This document shows positions 1-11,335 of a stretch of 64,000 nucleotides of DNA, piece after piece. Location: the NCBI GenBank assembly GCA_030762895.1, contig CM061070.1, positions 30,469,652-30,533,651 of the forward strand, given 5' to 3'. Under the pieces are notes generated by a model. It searched no databases, was not told where the DNA came from, and saw only the letters and a list, made by a program, of their open reading frames with translations. Source of the stretch: Sophora flavescens. Taxonomy: Eukaryota; Streptophyta; Magnoliopsida; Fabales; Fabaceae. The position numbers and the translations under genes were made by a program. How positions within the stretch are numbered: the first letter of the stretch is position 1; every line of letters starts with the position of its first letter.

Positions 1-251
1 CATGGTCAAGCATTGAGGAACCCCATGCTAGAGCTTTGGCACGCTCAAGTGAGGAGGTCTCCCACGCTATAGCGTGCACATGCTGATGGTGAAAAATAAA
101 AAAGGGTAAAATGGTGAAAGAGGTGAAAGTGTTTCACTTTCACCATTTTGCCATCTGAAACATAAGAAGAGAGTGTGAGTGACTAGAGAGCTAGCAGAAC
201 TTTCAGAGCTTGGTTCCCTCAAGCCGATTAGCGAAACTCAAAACCGACTAA
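1..251. repeat. Left fragment of chromovirus-like LTR (L)
   Basis: No coding region is visible. The stretch has repeated GCTCAAG-like words, a TTTCACTTT stretch and a leader-like composition similar to positions 4760-5040 inside the LTR of J. Together with 4174-4564 it looks like an older LTR into which A inserted. The join with A at about 252 is abrupt: a TAA lies at 249-251 and A's protease frame opens directly after it. The family assignment rests on word similarity and is an inference. Confidence 0.35.
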
Positions 252-890
252 TTCTTATTAGGGGCTAGTGCAAGCTTGATGTCCCTCACTATCATGGAAA
301 GGTTGGGAAGCAAAGAGTTGAGACCATTCAAATTCCCCTTACAAATTGCGGATGGCTCAACTAGGACTCCTCTAGGCATACTAGAGAATGTTCCTGTAAA
401 GGTAGGGAAAATTCTCATCCCTACCGACTTCCTGGTATTGGACATGAAAGGGAATTCTAAATTCCCCATCATTTTAGGAAGGCCATTCTTGGCAACCGCT
501 GGAGCGGTAATAGATGTAAGGAATGACAAACTCTCTCTAAATGTAGAGGAAGGTAGGGTAAATTTTCAGTTGACTAACTCTTGTAACAACCCTCCTTTTG
601 AGAGCCATGTGTGCAGAATTGATGTAACGTCTCCAGCGGTAGAGAAAGAACTTAGCATGGAAGCAACCCCAAAGATGTGCAAGGCTAATGATGCACCCAG
701 CAGTGGTGAAGTTGGAGTTGCTGTCCATGCGGAAACAAAACTTCCGCCGGGAGGAAGGAAGGCTAGGAAGCTCCGAGAGAAAAGAGCAAAGCGGAAGCAT
801 TATTGGCCGTATGAGCAGAAACGGCTTTTTGAAGGAGTTCCTTGGAAGAGAAGTGTGCCTGCACTTCTACGCCCAGCCGACCCCGGTTGA
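252..890 (+). pseudogene. Athila-type retropepsin fragment of element A
   Basis: The open frame runs from just after a TAA at 249-251 to a TGA at 888-890. It holds the core of an Athila-type aspartic protease: LGASASLMS at the start, then PLGILENVPVKVGKILIP, then the hydrophobic ILGRPFLATAGAVIDV near the end of the fold. The family normally has Asp before LGAS as the catalytic residue; here the position is Leu, exactly at the truncation junction, so the fragment cannot be active. After the protease the frame continues into a basic tail (RKLREKRAKRKH) and stops where RT should begin. No RT or IN follows, so A is an internal-deletion derivative as well as 5' truncated. Confidence 0.8.
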
Positions 891-1099
891 CTTGAGGAAG
901 TATGGTCAAGCTTAAGACCATAAATAAGCGCTTCTTGGGAGGCAACCCAAGTTTTCTTTCCCTTTTTCCTTTTGTTTTTGATTTAACCTCTTGAATAATT
1001 TGAGAAGATCAAGAGGCAAAAATATCATTAATAGGTTTGTCTAGTGTTTTCAGGTTGAGAAAGAGAAGAAGAGCATAAAAAAGGATAAAGTCAGAGTCC

Positions 1100-1301
1100 A
1101 TCATGCCCTGGCCGTGACAGTGGTCACGGCCGTGATAAGCTCACGGCCTAGCCGTGACAACCATCACGGGCGTGACGAGTGGGATGCCAAAGCCAGAAAG
1201 AATCACGGCCTAGCCGTGATGTAGATCACGGCCGTGACAGGGCAACTCCTGAGGACCAGAAACGATCACGGCCTAGCCGTGATGAGCCTCACGGCCGTGA
1301 T
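1100..1301. repeat. Array of CACGGCCGTG palindromes inside element A
   Basis: Four units alternate an interrupted palindrome of the type TCACGGC-CTA-GCCGTGA with the compact palindrome TCACGGCCGTGA, separated by unrelated spacers. The same units occur in the LTR of A (2940-3226) and in both LTRs of H. The lead-in (CAGAGTCCATCA) matches that of the LTR arrays, which suggests this internal array was copied from an LTR. Confidence 0.85.
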
Positions 1302-1400
1302 AAAATTTCTACCCAAGTTTTGACTAGAATGTGAAGCCAACACCCGCTACCGACTCGGTAAGTTGTTCCAATTTTTCTCTTCTCTCCGACTTGATTATTT

Positions 1401-1440
1401 ACATTGGAGACAATGTAAGTAATCAAGCTTGGGGTAGGGG
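1401..1440 (+). promoter_or_regulatory. Distal hairpin plus polypurine tract (A)
   Basis: A perfect stem ACATTG / CAATGT (1401-1406, 1411-1416) encloses the loop GAGA and is followed by the purine-rich AAGCTTGGGGTAGGGG (1425-1440). The latter nearly repeats the true PPT at 2698-2712. It resembles a second, internal plus-strand priming site; that role is inferred. Confidence 0.5.
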
Positions 1441-2673
1441 TATTTATTTTTGCATTTGCATTGTTGCATTAATATTGCATTCACATAGGCATGGATTGGT
1501 ATGATCACATTCTTTAGATTGCCTCTCACTTAGAACATGCATCCGATTGTAAGAACTTGGAGCCAAATGAATTGAGATAGTGAATTTTGAACCCAATTTT
1601 TCATTATTCTTGTGATATGGCTAAAAATAAAAATTCTTGAGATAGTCATTTGATAGTTGATAATTAGCATGTGGTTCCTTAGACTTGTGTACCTCACTGA
1701 TTTTTGAACTACTAAATGTAAGATTTTGAGCCAAAAGGGGTATTCACTAAATCTACCCCATTTCTTGTGATAGAGTGTTGTAATTCCTCTTGGACTGTAT
1801 TTTCTAGAACTTGACTTGAAACCATTTTGAAACTTAAAAATTTCTGAAAACATTTTTGGAAATGATTGAGGCACTAGGTATTTTTCCGGCCTCCCGAGCT
1901 TTGAATGATAAATGCTACCCCTTAGTTGCCCAATTTTGAGCCTAAAGAAAAAAAAATACTTTTCTTGGTACCTTGAATTGCTTTGATACATAATGCTTGG
2001 TATGGCACCTTTTAAAGTATTACAAAAAGGGCAAAATGGTAGTGGGAAAAAGTATGGGAAGAAAAAGCTAGAAAGTAATTTCTCTTGAGCTATAAATCTC
2101 CCCTTCTCCAAACAAATAAAAATGAAATAAACAGAAAAAAAATTGGAGAAGGGGATGACAAAGAAAGTGAGAAATGAAAAAAATAAATTAATAATAATAA
2201 TAATAGAAGGAAGAAAGGTGGAAAAGTAAACCAAAGCCCAAAAAGGGGGTATTTTAGAAGGTGTCATGCTTTGCAATGTTTGATGATTTGTCTAGCCTTC
2301 TTGAAATTCCCTTTCCTTGATTTTCCCACCTTACAATAAATCCCATGGCCACATTACAACCAAAAGAAAAGACCTCTTGATTCTTAAGTGTTTTCATAAA
2401 TAAAGTAGAGATTTGGTTAATAGTCAAGCCTATGGTAAAATACTTTCCTTGAGGAAATGGAGTGGATTGTCAATAAACCCTAAAACACTTGAGTGGGGTG
2501 AGATGAGTGCCCAAATCAGTGAGGACATGAACTTGAAGAACCTAAGCTTCTAATTGGACTAGAAATTGATTATCTCTTGAGTGCTTATTAAAAATGCCTA
2601 TTACTTGGATTAGCTTCTAGGGTTCTTGGTTCACTATCCATGCTTTGATTGATTTATCTTATGGCCTGAGTAA

Positions 2674-2712
2674 TTGCTTGAGGACAAGCAAAGTTTTAAG
2701 CTTGGGGTGATT
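2674..2712 (+). promoter_or_regulatory. Terminal hairpin and PPT of element A
   Basis: The stem TTGCTTG / CAAGCAA with loop AGGA (2674-2691) is followed by AAGCTTGGGGTGATT (2698-2712), which abuts the LTR at 2713. Position and purine content identify the PPT that primes plus-strand DNA synthesis in LTR elements. Confidence 0.75.
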
Positions 2713-4173
2713 TGATGAGTGTGATTCCACATCATCTTTGTCCATCATTTTGCATGCATTTTCATGTAGTTTAGGCATATTTTTAATTAGGTTTTAGGTT
2801 AATTTTCCTTTGGAACGGGTAAGGCGGTTTTCGTGTGTTGTTTTACAGATATCAAGGGTAAAATGCTCAAGATCAACCATGATGAAGTTTGGATGAAGAT
2901 GGAGCTTTAAAGCTGAAGAAAATGAGCCAAACAGAGTCCATCACGGCCTAGCCGTGATGCCCATCACGGCCATGATCAAGCAAAACTGAAAAAGAAGAAA
3001 GGTGAAGTCGAGTGCATCACGGCCTGGCCGTGATAGCCATCACGGCCGTGACCCAAAACCACCACAAGTCAGAGCACATCACGGCCCAGCCGTGAAATTC
3101 ATCACGGGCCAAAACAGAGGCTCGCGTCGCGAGCAGTATATTCGCGTCGCGAAAGACCGGATTTTGCACAACTTCCAGAAGCAGAGACCGTCACGGCCTG
3201 GCCGTGATGGCCATCACGGCCGTGACGCGCATTACTTGGACCTGAAGAAACCGAAATAGATCAGATTTTGAGTTGGTTTGGGACTCTAACTTCCCCATTT
3301 CTATAAATAAGGATCAAGGCATCAGATCTGGAGGACAGAACATCACACATTGGGGCTACTACTCTAGGCATAGATCTCTTCTCTTCTTCTCCTCTCTTCT
3401 CTTTTCTGATTTTCACTATGTTGTCAACCCAGCTTGTCATCTCCATGGCAAGACTGGAGTAGTAGTTTGTTTCTAGGGACTAGGGCTCTGCCCGAGGTTT
3501 GTAAATGATGTTGATTTGATGTAAAATCGTTGTTGATTTCGTTATTGTTTTAGATCTGATTTCTAGCGTGTTAATCACTCATAAATTTCGGCAACCGTTT
3601 ATTTGCGTGACGTAGACGTTCTAAGGAGGAACCTAGCGGTGAACTTGGATGTCGGACCTATAGAAGTCAGACTTGGGACTGAAATCACGAGAGTTAGAAG
3701 CCGTCCCTCGAGGAGCAACGAGTTGTCACGGAACGCAAAGGGTCCAATCTGGGATCGACTACCACGAGAGTAGGGGTCGGGTCAATTGGGCACGGCTTTT
3801 GTAACCCGAGAGGGAGCTTAAGCTATCAGAGGATAAACTCGCCTTCAAGGCAATTTCGGTAATCAACAAAGGTAAATCAGATTAGCAACATAAACAGCCT
3901 CAAAGGTAACCCAAATCCCTAGGAATCCGTTTAAATCAAAAACCCCAAAAACATTTGTTTTCTGTTTGTGTATCATTTTAATTTCAAATTCAAACCTTTT
4001 CACTCAAAATATAAAAATCCTTTTTACAAAGTCCAGATCTAATCGATTCGAAAATCGATTGCGATTCGAGAACACAGTCTCTGTGGGTTCGATATCTTTT
4101 ATTACTTGACGGCAATCCGGTACACTTGCCGGAATCGCACGAGCGTCGTCGCACGTCGACTTACGCCACATCA
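2713..4173 (+). repeat. 3' LTR of element A
   Basis: The 1461-bp LTR runs from TGATGAGTG to ACATCA. A cluster of TCACGGCC...GGCCGTGA palindromes and TCGCGTCGCGA motifs (2940-3226) lies upstream of a TATA box, TATAAATA at 3302-3309. The rest is leader-like R/U5 sequence. No ORF of note is present. Confidence 0.85.
3302..3309 (+). promoter_or_regulatory. TATA box in LTR of A
   Basis: TATAAATA lies about 75 bp downstream of the last palindrome and upstream of a pyrimidine-rich CTCTTCTTCT leader. This is the expected position of the LTR promoter. Confidence 0.6.
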
Positions 4174-4564
4174 AGCATTTTCCACTGCATTATGATAGAA
4201 TAGTTTCTTATCTCCTTACCCCTTTTCTCTGTATGTTTCGTTACCGATTCGTGGACCAGAGATATTTGAGGAGGATGCCACACTTGCAGCATCCCTGAAT
4301 GACCAAGCCGAGGGGGGTCTCGACCATGGGGACCATTGAGCTGGAATTCCATGATGAGAGAGGATGGAGGATGGACCGACCTTTTCCTCTCTGTGTATAT
4401 CAGTCCGGTTACGGTTTATGTGTGTTTTGGTGATGCACCCCACTCGTTCTTCATTGGAGTTTTCCGCTTGGGACAGTGCATTCTTATCCATCAATTTTGG
4501 CATTCACCACCCAGGTCGCAATTACACCCGTAGGATTCATCACAGAGTTCTGAGGTAGTGGGAC
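4174..4564. repeat. Right fragment of chromovirus-like LTR (L)
   Basis: The sequence after A contains TTCTTATCTCC...CTCTGTATGTTTCG, which parallels 15660-15705 in J and 9365-9405 in I. It therefore looks like the 3' half of a related LTR. No intact ORF is present. GGGAC at 4560-4564 would be the left copy of the duplication made by J; the other copy is outside the window. Confidence 0.4.
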
Positions 4565-6046
4565 TGTAACACCCCATTTTCTTGATTAAGGAACCGGGAA
4601 AGACTTAAGCATGCTTTAGAGCTTAATCTTGTTTGTTAGGTGTTAATGAGTCTGTGTATCAAGTTTAAGGTCAATCGAACATAAACCAGACTCAGAGTAC
4701 ACCGAAACGTGCCAAAACGGACAACTGGCATCGGAGAGAAAGCTCAAATGTGGCATGGCTGGCGCTCAAGCATTCTGGGGTCTCAGACATGTGGCACCAT
4801 GTGTCAATTGCATGGACACGTGGTTGAGCAATATGCAACGCTCAAGCATGGGAGACTTAGCACTCAAGCACTGCAGCGTTCAAGTGCTGTGGTTTGGGCA
4901 CTCGAGTGCTCCGTGCTAACCCAACCAACCCACTTTCTTTTTCTTCTTTCTTCTCTTTTGCATGTGAAAACCATTTCACTTTCTCTTAGAGAGAGAAAGC
5001 TACATTGAGCTCGATTCGTCCGTCCGTTTTTGATTTTGACTTCATATCTGCGTTCAGGGCAACTAGTACGTCATATACCTGCCTTTGATTCATTGAATCA
5101 TTGAGGTAATGCTTGAATCCCTAACTCATCGACATTGTCATTCTTTTAAATCTTGATTCGATTCTGGCTCTGTCTATGAAACTATCACAAGATTAGGGTT
5201 TATGACATTATCGGATTTCGAGGCGTTGAGTAGCATAACACAAATGTCTAAGGTTGAGAGAATGTATCTGACACGTCGGAGAGGCAAGCATAGTATCGTG
5301 TACTAAGTTGTATGCGTAGGGTGCCCCAGACCCTACTAGTTGTCTTATAGTCCGTGGTGATTAAAAATGTATACGTGATTTAGTTACGACACACTTATCG
5401 ATGTTATGTTAAATTATCACTTTACATGGATATGCTAAGGTTGACTATTTTACTGCTTTATATGGTTTATGGTTATGATGCTGCTAGATGTGTGCTGTCT
5501 GTTATATGCCTAATATCATATTGATGTTGATATTGATGATGATATATATGTAATGTGATATTGAGGATAATGATCTTATGATATAAGTGTTGATGCTGTT
5601 GAGGTTGACTGTTTGTTGCGATGTTGTGAGAGTGATGTGAAAGCGGTATATGGGTACCGAGATGATGTGTAAATGCCTAGTGCATCGCAAAACGTGTGAG
5701 TATTGGTACCGATGTCAACTTAGGTTTGTGTTGCATTGAATATTGCCAAAGTGGCGAGCTGTGTGATTGGGAGTCATACGAGGTTGGTATACCCAGGTAC
5801 AGGTATGGAATGCAGGCGGGACGGTTCAGGGAACCTTGGGGATGTAGTTGGGTTCGGATTGACCGACAGTGGCCAATGGTTTGCACCCATTGTGTCGCGA
5901 CCTTCGCTAGTACTCGACTATCTCGACGTCCTGGCCCAGAGTGTTCCAGTCTATGGTGGACCGTCCGAGGAGACCAAGAAACCCCTATTGGAGTTGAGCT
6001 CATAGGGGGAAGCACCCTTATTGGTCACTGCTAGCGGAACTGTTTT
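4565..6046 (+). repeat. J LTR, first segment
   Basis: This is LTR sequence from TGTAACACCCC up to the I insertion, ending with target copy GTTTT (6042-6046). It holds repeated GCTCAAGCA-like words (4760-4890) and no supported gene. The short frames at 5677-6034 on both strands overlap one another and are not coding by any recognisable motif. Confidence 0.65.
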
Positions 6047-9000
6047 TGTAACACCCTGTATTTCACTATTTTAAATAACAGTAATACATATAAATATGTT
6101 TATAAATTTATTTGAGTTTTAGAAAATTATTTTAAATACACGGAGTTTACTACTCAATCCTACGTGAATGTAGGAAGCTACGATTAAAATTTAGGTCGGA
6201 AAGTCAGGCGAAACCCGGCCCGCGAATTCCATTGACAGTATAATTATACTGCTCAAAAGACCTAATTTTAATTCGTGAACAAGATGAAAAATGTTTTTAT
6301 CGTATTTGCTACGATACTGGAAGTTTTGAAAATTTTGGTAAAATATTAAAATATTATATTTGTTGCGGGCGTATACGTCGAGATTATCTCTAGGAAAAAC
6401 CTACGCCAGATGAAACCCGGAGTCGGCAACGTAGCTGAGATAATGGATTTGACCGACTTGACGAGCATTTATGACGAGCTTATCCGAGTTATAATGGCCA
6501 TAATGGCGCATTTATGACAAAGTGAATTTTTGCTATGAAATGACCATTTTACCCTTGTCTTTTTATGACAATTACAAGCCATGCCATTGGAAAATTTGAC
6601 CAAATCCAACCCAAAACTCACGGCTCCTTCCTCCATTCCAATCACTTGGACATCACCTTTTCCTAAGCCATAAATGACAATTATGTTAAGTGGATGAGTT
6701 ATAAGGCAAAGTCATTCTCTCATCAATCACCCGAACCTGCCACGAAATTCTGACCAGTTCATGCTCTGATTCTCGGAAAACTTTCAACATGAAAGTTGTT
6801 CATCTTTATCTCTTCTTTCCAACGACATAAAGATCATCCAAAACGGACATGTATGTTGAGACATATACCCAAATTACTAAAACTGTTCTAAACCCTCATC
6901 ATGTTCATCTTCTTCTCCAATGTTCTCAAATCTTCTTCAAGTTTCTTGATTCTTATTAACCTATCTTTGAATCACAAAATCCGCCAACTTTGGTCAAGAT
7001 AAGCTTGCATTAAATGTGGCAAAATCATCATCATGGCACTTTATTGACAATTTGCAAACTAGTCCTTCAACTTTTGGAATCTTTGCAAATTGGTCCTTAG
7101 AATTTAATTGCATTTGAATCCTTTAGAAAGACAAATCATCATCATCTAGATCCTTCCTAAGATGGCTCCACTACCTCTATAAATACCATACTCTCACTTT
7201 TCACTGAGTTTCTTTTGCCATTTGTTTCCAAAACCCTAAAGTTCATAAGTCTCTTAGTGCTAAGTTTGTAAAACAAGTTCTTGGATTTCCTTTGCCATTG
7301 ATCTTCAAGAGGTGAATTCAAATCTTCATTCTTAATCATGCCTATGTTCTTTATCAAGTTTCTTGATTCAAGGCTTATATCATAGTTGTTCATCACTTTA
7401 AAGTTTCTAACCCTAGAACTTTGAAAAGTCATAATAAATTCTAGAAAAATCTGATGATGATGAAACTACTTTCTATCTTCTTTATATCATGCATATTATC
7501 TAAATCCAAGAGCATGATGTAATCAAAAATTTCTTTCCTAAAAATCTATCCTTGGCCGAATCTATCACATTAGGGTTGGTAGAGTTTTGTTGGTGATGTA
7601 TGATCAGTATTCTAAGCATGTATGAATACACACTCTAATCCATGTTAGTCTCTTAAAATGAATATTTTACTCAAAAATCTTTGTGTTGGCTGAAACCCTT
7701 GGTGGGTTAGATTTGTTGAGTTTTGTTCAAAGTTTTCCTTAATGATCTTGTTAATCATGCTATTAGTATGTATGCTTAATAAATCAAAGTTGGTTTATTA
7801 AACTAAGAACCCTAGCCCTATGAACCTATTGAGGCCGAATCCTTGTATAAAAGAGATAGGAAGTTTTGAGTTTCAACTTTAGTTGTTTAGTCACTAATCC
7901 ATGATTTAGGTTAATCAAGGATCATTAATCTATGACTTAATCAGGATTAAGAATTTTAAGGATTTTGAACCCTAAAAGTCAGCCCTTGGCCGAAACCCTA
8001 ACCCTAAAGGTTAGAGGATTTTGTTTCAAATTTTAGTCTTGTAATAAGTAATCTATGTTAGTAAAGACTCTATTAACTAGGATCCAAAAGATGGCATTAA
8101 GAAGATAACCCTAAACCTATTTTCTAAGTCTTGTCCGAACCTAGCCCTAAAGTGTCATAGATGGTGGTTAGTTGATTAATTATAGTTATGTTGTTGGTTG
8201 AAGGTGGTTGTGTTAACTCGTGGCAGAATAACGAGGATCGACGTGTACGTGTTTCCGGTGCTAGCTCAAGTGGGGAAAAGAATCAACCTATCGTCGGAAT
8301 CGATAAGTAGATTATATGATAATTGTGTAGGGCGACCTAAACCCTACTAGTAGTTGAGTAATCGACAAGACCAAAATAATATTGGAAACCTTTTCTGTAA
8401 AACCAATGGTGATTTGGGGATTGTAGGTTTATCGATATTAGGATGATTTTATCTTATCTGAGGTTGATTGAATTTATTATTATTATTTCATTGTTTATGT
8501 GATATTTTGTGGTATTTGAATTATTTTCTGATATTGTGCTATGCATGATCTGCCTGGTTGTTAATATTGTGCTTAGCTGATTTTTAAGTAAGGATATGTG
8601 TTGTTCGGGAGATAATTGTTTGGGTGAAAGAATAAAGGTGATTTAGAGGTGCCTAGCCTAATTAAGTGGTTTTATCTATGATGAAAAAGGTGTTGAGGCT
8701 TTGATGGAAGGTTGAGGCACTAGGTTGTTATTGATGTAATTTAGGGAGATTCATTTATCGAGATATTGTTAGTCACAGCCGTGTGAGTGGAACACACGAG
8801 GTCAGGATATCCTATTTTGGGGATATCGGATATTGCGGGTGAGTGCCCTACTGATGTGGATGACGAGGTAGACTACCGTAATACTCTTTAGTTCTTGACG
8901 AGTTCGTATATTATTGGCACTGGACCGTTATGGAAAGATGTTTCTTGACGAGTTCGTATGTTCTTGGCACTGGATCATTATGGAAGGATGTTCCTTGACG

Positions 9001-9832
9001 AGTTCGTATGTTCTTGGCACTGGATTGTTATGGATTGATACTCCTTGACGAGTTCGAATGTTCTTGGCACTGGACCGTTATGGAAGGATGTTCCTTGACG
9101 AGTTCGTATGTTATTGGCAATGGACCATTTTAGACTAATACGTGTTTAGTCTTTGATGCGTTCGAAAGTTATTGGTACTGGACTGTTCTGGACTACTGAC
9201 TAATGTGACAGGAGTGAAAATGGCCACATCAGTATAAAGATTTAGCTGCATGGGCCGAGGGTAGAGGATGATATAGTGAATTGAGGATGATTGTTGATTT
9301 TGAGTGATGTGTGTCTGTGACAATTACTGTATAATTTACTATTACTCTTTTCCGCTTTTTGATGATAGAACTATTTCTTATTCCCTATATCTGTCTGTGT
9401 GTTGTATTTTATCTCTGATGTGATCGTACGAGAAGACCCGATGGAGGAACCAATTGCTGAGGAGTTAGACGGAACTCCTTATGAACCGGATGCTGGAGGT
9501 CGAGCTGTGATCCAGGACGATTAGAGTATAGGCATGATGGCCAGTGTGTCTAAGGAGTATTCATAATTTCGCTAAGTATGCCTGTAGTGAAGTTTATGCC
9601 TGTGAGGGATCCTACTGAAAGGATACCCTCAACAGTGTTTTGGTAATGTAGTAAATAAACATGTGTGTAAATATATATATTACAACTTTGGTGTGTTTTA
9701 TATTTGTAGAAGTTATATGATTATTAATTAAGTTTTAAATTTTTACGTTTTTTCAATAGTAAGCGCGTGATTAAGTAAATAAATATTAAGGTTTTAATGT
9801 AATAATACGATGGGGTACATCGGGGTGTCTCC
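6047..9832 (+). repeat. 5' LTR of element I
   Basis: The 3786-bp LTR begins TGTAACACCC and ends GTGTCTCC, where the 3' copy ends GTGTCTCA. It contains a 50-bp minisatellite (8894-9200). A short acidic frame near its 3' end (9441-9524, PMEEPIAEELDG...) lies where element B carries its acidic LTR ORF. Nothing else coding was recognised. Confidence 0.9.
8894..9200 (+). repeat. 50-bp tandem repeat in 5' LTR of I
   Basis: Units begin CTTGACGAGTTCGTATG at 8894, 8944, 8994, 9044 and 9094, an exact 50-bp period, with a degenerate sixth unit from about 9151. The 3' LTR carries the matching array from 14460. Confidence 0.9.
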
Positions 9833-9837
9833 TTTGG

Positions 9838-9849
9838 TGGTATCAGAGC
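9838..9849 (+). other. PBS of element I (tRNA-iMet)
   Basis: TGGTATCAGAGC is complementary to the 3' end of plant initiator tRNA-Met and lies 5 bp after the LTR. Confidence 0.9.
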
Positions 9850-9939
9850 AGTTCGATTCTAATCGGACTGTGAGGTCTAGGATGTTGTTACTGGCCGTGT
9901 CTAGTTGAGTCCACATTGGATTTCAACTATGCTTAGAAG

Positions 9940-11335
9940 ATGGGTAGTTTGTCCAAATCCGATGCGTTAATTAACATTAGTGTGGCATATGGTATTTATA
10001 TACTGGTCTATGTGGTATTATATGTCATACTGATAAGAGCGAATGATTCCTTTTACAGAATCAGGGCTCGTGGAAGAGGACGTCCGATTGACAGTAATGA
10101 CAGAACTCCTGAAAGAATTGTTGGAGCCAACAATGTGGAAAATAATCATACCGGAAGTGGAGGAGAGTCATCTGAGACTCAAGATACCATGAAAAACATA
10201 GTTACTGCCCTGTTGTTACAAACACAGCAGAATGTTGAGATGCTACAGATGAACAAAGAACAACAGGAACAACAAAACCAAAGGAGAGCTGCAGCAGCTG
10301 AAGATGCCGGAATGGCTACTTTCCTGAAAGGGAAGCCACCTCAATTCCAAGGAGATTATGATCCAGAGAAGGCAGAATGGTGGATACAAGAGATCGAGAA
10401 GATATTCGATACCATGCGCTGCAGAGAGGATAGGAAAGTAACGTATGCTGCCTTCATGCTAACTGGAGGAGCAGAGTCTTGGTGGAGAGGCAAGCGAAGA
10501 TTGCTGGATGCCGAAGGCAGAGTTATCAACTGGCAGTTGTTCAGTGACTGCTTCTTTGAGAAGTATTTTCCGCGTCTAGTTCGACGCGAGAAAGAAAGGG
10601 AATTCATGAGTCTCAAACAAGGCAACATGACGATTGGTGATTATGCATCACGATTTGAGGCTCTGATTAAGTATTCTGAATTTTATCAGAGATTCCCAGA
10701 TGAAGATTGGCAATGTAGAAGGTTTGAGGATCCGACATGAACTCCAGAGGGCTATAGTATCTCTTGATATCCAGAGTTTTCCGGAGCTAGTAGAGAGATG
10801 TAGTGCCATAGAAAGCATATATCTGAGGCAAGCTGCTGAGCAGAGGCAGCAGAGGAGTGGAGGTCCTATTCGATCAGGTCTCCAACGGAGAGAAGATAGG
10901 GGTTCTCAAGAGAGACAAGGACCATATGCCAGACCATTACAGACAGTGGTACCAACATCAGTAGCTACCACACAAGTGGTCGGAACAAGCCAGCAACAAC
11001 AAGGCTTAGTTTGTTTCAGATGCGGAGGACCACACTATGTTAGGAATTGTAAGGAGGGATCTGGTTGTTTCAACTGTGGGAAACCAGGTCATTATGCTCG
11101 TGATTGTAGACAGAAAGGTATGCCGCAGCCGGTAGCTGGGAATAGGGAAGCTGGAGGTTATAGAGGTGGAATCCAGGGAGGAGTTTCCGCAACCGGTCAG
11201 CAGATGGTTAGACCTCAAGTTGCTGGGAGAGTGTTTACCATAAGAGGAGTTGAATCCCCTCACGCTGCAGATCTCATACACGGTATGTATGATTTTGATA
11301 TAAATTGGAATAATAGAATATGTTCGAAGGATTAA
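9940..11335 (+). pseudogene. Gag of element I, frameshifted
   Basis: This is a Ty3/gypsy gag of chromovirus type, the capsid-nucleocapsid protein that packages element RNA. The first frame (9940-10740) holds the retrotransposon gag domain: KPPQFQGDYDPEKAEWW, then AESWWRG, then FFEKYFPR. The frame breaks at about 10730, and the second frame continues to 11335 with the gag tail (SLDIQSFPELVERC) and two CCHC zinc knuckles, CFRCGGPHYVRNC and CFNCGKPGHYARDC. The first 40 or so residues from the ATG at 9940 are hydrophobic and not gag-like; the real start was probably nearer 10060. The product ends just as a protease should begin, consistent with deletion of pol. Confidence 0.88.

Larger units (their letters stand above)
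891..2712 (+). other. 3' noncoding region of element A
   Basis: No gene is supported here. The order is: TTGGG-AGGCAA-CCCAA, a possible hairpin, near 938-952; a palindrome array (1100-1301); GAGCCAACACC-like sequence leading into a GTAAGT donor-like site at 1358-1363; a hairpin plus purine tract (1401-1440); about 0.9 kb of A+T-rich sequence with an A/G-rich tract near 2100-2230; a conserved block at 2349-2384 (ACATTACAACC then GACCTCTTGAT); and a terminal hairpin plus PPT (2674-2712). The same order, except the palindrome array, occurs in H at 60660-62278. A 248-residue minus-strand frame crosses this region, but it is broken in H and is judged spurious. Confidence 0.7.
252..4173 (+). mobile_element. 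Element A: 5'-truncated Athila-type gypsy retrotransposon
   Basis: The element consists of a protease fragment, a 1.8-kb 3' noncoding region and a 3' LTR beginning TGATGAGTG and ending ACATCA. It lacks a 5' LTR, PBS, gag, RT, RH and IN. The 3' noncoding region and LTR start are clearly homologous to H, with the same PPT, hairpins and conserved blocks, so A and H are related lineages. A 5-bp sequence AGCAT follows the LTR, but with the 5' end missing no target-site duplication can be checked. One deletion that removed the 5' part of A together with part of the host LTR L would explain the left boundary. Confidence 0.8.

Noticed and set aside
1530..2276. 248-codon minus-strand frame in element A
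   Set aside because: It lies antisense in 3' noncoding DNA rich in A/G runs; the homologous region of H (61069-61761) breaks it, and no domain is recognisable.
5677..6034. Overlapping 112-codon frames on both strands in J LTR
   Set aside because: Mutually overlapping frames with no domain, in LTR sequence.
9135..9323. 62-codon minus-strand frame repeated identically at 14701-14889
   Set aside because: The two copies are simply the two LTRs of I; no independent conservation.
9838..9849. tRNA gene matches
   Set aside because: These short tRNA-complementary sites (also at 24830, 35047, 16920, 47211, 55679, 59300) are primer-binding sites; no cloverleaf or internal promoter boxes are present.
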